A DNA stretch of 7,069 nt, taken from NCBI GenBank assembly GCA_009785775.1, contig WQVR01000043.1:1-7069 (forward strand). The letters are read 5' to 3'. This document shows positions 6,397 through 7,069 of the stretch, in pieces (position 1 is the first letter of the stretch; every line of letters starts with the position of its first letter). The position numbers and the translations under genes are program-made. This DNA is from Candidatus Proendomicrobium guianensium (lineage in GTDB: Bacteria > Elusimicrobiota > Endomicrobiia > Endomicrobiales > Endomicrobiaceae). Below the pieces are notes generated by a model, which had not been told where the DNA came from, did no database searches, and saw nothing but the letters and a program-made list of their open reading frames with translations.

Positions 6397-7069
6397 CTAT
6401 AAATAAGGCGACCATGCCGGCGTAAATGAATTTCCCGGAATTTCCGCAAGTTTTCTTGTGCCTGAACCGTCTATTGCCATTATGTATAATTCCCACCTGC
6501 CTGTTCTGTTAGACGAAAAAACCAAAAATCTTCCGTCGGGAGACCACGTGGGGTTTACGTTTGAGCGCGCATTATTTGTAAGGCGGATTATTCTTGAGGT
6601 TTGCAATTCGTAAACGGCAATATCAAAAGTGCCTCTGGGGCCTCTCATAGCGAAAGCTATTTTGTCGCCGCGCGGACTCCATGCGGGAGACGCCGTACTT
6701 TGAGGTATATCTAAACGCCTTAAATTGCCGCCTTCAATGCTCATAAGCCAAATTTGCGGGTTACCGCCGCGGTCTGATATAAAAGCAAACTCACGGCCGT
6801 TTGGCGCAAAAGTAGGGCTTGTAGCTATTGCCCTGCCCTCGGTAAGGCGCCTTAAAATTTCACCTTGAGTGTTGATTAAAAAAAGATTAGGGTGCGCGCC
6901 CCTTGAAAGCGTTAAAAGTATTGATTGCCCGTCCGGTGAAAAAGTGCCGGCTGAGTTTAAGCCCTGAAACTGCGAAACTGCATGGCGGCGTTGGCGGGCA
7001 AGGTCTAAAACAAATAAGTCCGGATTACCGTGCAGGTATGAGGTAAATAAAATTTGCCGTCCGTCGGGA
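6397..7069 (-). CDS. tolB: Tol-Pal system protein TolB, C-terminal 223 residues (5' end outside window)
   Basis: TolB is a periplasmic beta-propeller that docks on Pal and outer-membrane partners in the Tol-Pal system, which keeps the outer membrane attached during division. The open frame runs from the window edge to a TAG at 6397-6399. It shows successive propeller blades marked by PDGRQILF (edge), FSPDGQSILL, FAPNGREFAF, WSPRGDKIAF, WSPDGRFLVF and a closing AWSPYL. Between them are the typical blade ends GNPDLFVLDL, AHPNLFLIN, SDRGGNPQIW, GTFDIAVYEL and NRTGRWELYIM. The signal peptide and N-terminal domain lie upstream of the window. The Met at 6742-6744 is inside a blade and is not the start. 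The gene lies 17 nt before tolQ. Similar PD40-repeat proteins exist, but the tolQR neighbours favour TolB. Confidence 0.93.
   Translation of the reverse strand, partial: PDGRQILFTSYLHGNPDLFVLDLARQRRHAVSQFQGLNSAGTFSPDGQSILLTLSRGAHPNLFLINTQGEILRRLTEGRAIATSPTFAPNGREFAFISDRGGNPQIWLMSIEGGNLRRLDIPQSTASPAWSPRGDKIAFAMRGPRGTFDIAVYELQTSRIIRLTNNARSNVNPTWSPDGRFLVFSSNRTGRWELYIMAIDGSGTRKLAEIPGNSFTPAWSPYL

Noticed and set aside
6397..6744. A separate small gene starting at the Met at 6742-6744.
   Set aside because: The frame stays open to the window edge and the upstream residues continue the TolB propeller (SDRGGNPQIW directly before the Met), so this Met is internal.

Overview
The window is one uninterrupted run of nine genes, all on the minus strand, so transcription goes from position 7069 towards position 1. 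In transcription order they are tolB (5' end cut off), tolQ, tolR/exbD, a membrane-anchored PHP-domain metallophosphoesterase, a GT39/ArnT-like membrane glycosyltransferase, aroE, a YacL-like PIN-TRAM membrane protein, ispD and ispF (3' end cut off). Only about 44 bases are non-coding, in three gaps of 3, 24 and 17 nt. Four junctions overlap (one of 14 nt, three of the 4-nt ATGA type) and ispD/ispF abut with no gap. There is no internal terminator, RNA gene, mobile element, repeat array or CRISPR, so this looks like the inside of a single long operon whose promoter lies beyond position 7069.

Organism: the Tol proteins imply a diderm (outer-membrane) bacterium. The base composition is moderately AT-rich, with A/T-rich codons. 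The yacL-ispD-ispF order is known from Firmicutes such as Bacillus subtilis, whereas Tol genes are a diderm trait. This mix, with divergent homologues throughout, suggests a deep-branching diderm lineage. Elusimicrobiota would fit, but this is a low-confidence impression and not something the sequence proves.

Region by region: 5329-7069 is the Tol envelope-energisation block (periplasmic TolB propeller, then the TolQ/TolR proton channel); no tolA or pal is visible. Positions 2409-5332 hold two polytopic membrane enzymes joined to each other and to their neighbours by ATGA overlaps. The glycosyltransferase family uses polyprenyl-phosphate sugars on the periplasmic face. The positive-inside rule places the PHP catalytic domain on the same face, so the pair may modify an envelope glycolipid or glycan. 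Positions 1-2412 are metabolic: shikimate dehydrogenase, then the PIN-TRAM protein with two MEP-pathway enzymes. The MEP pathway supplies the isoprenoid for polyprenyl-phosphate carriers, which gives a loose (inferred) envelope theme.

Most notable are the probable periplasmic PHP domain next to a GT39 enzyme in a Tol operon, and several replaced key residues: Tyr for the catalytic-site His34 in IspF, Lys for a conserved acidic residue in the PIN domain, and loss of the basic NADP-binding residues in AroE.
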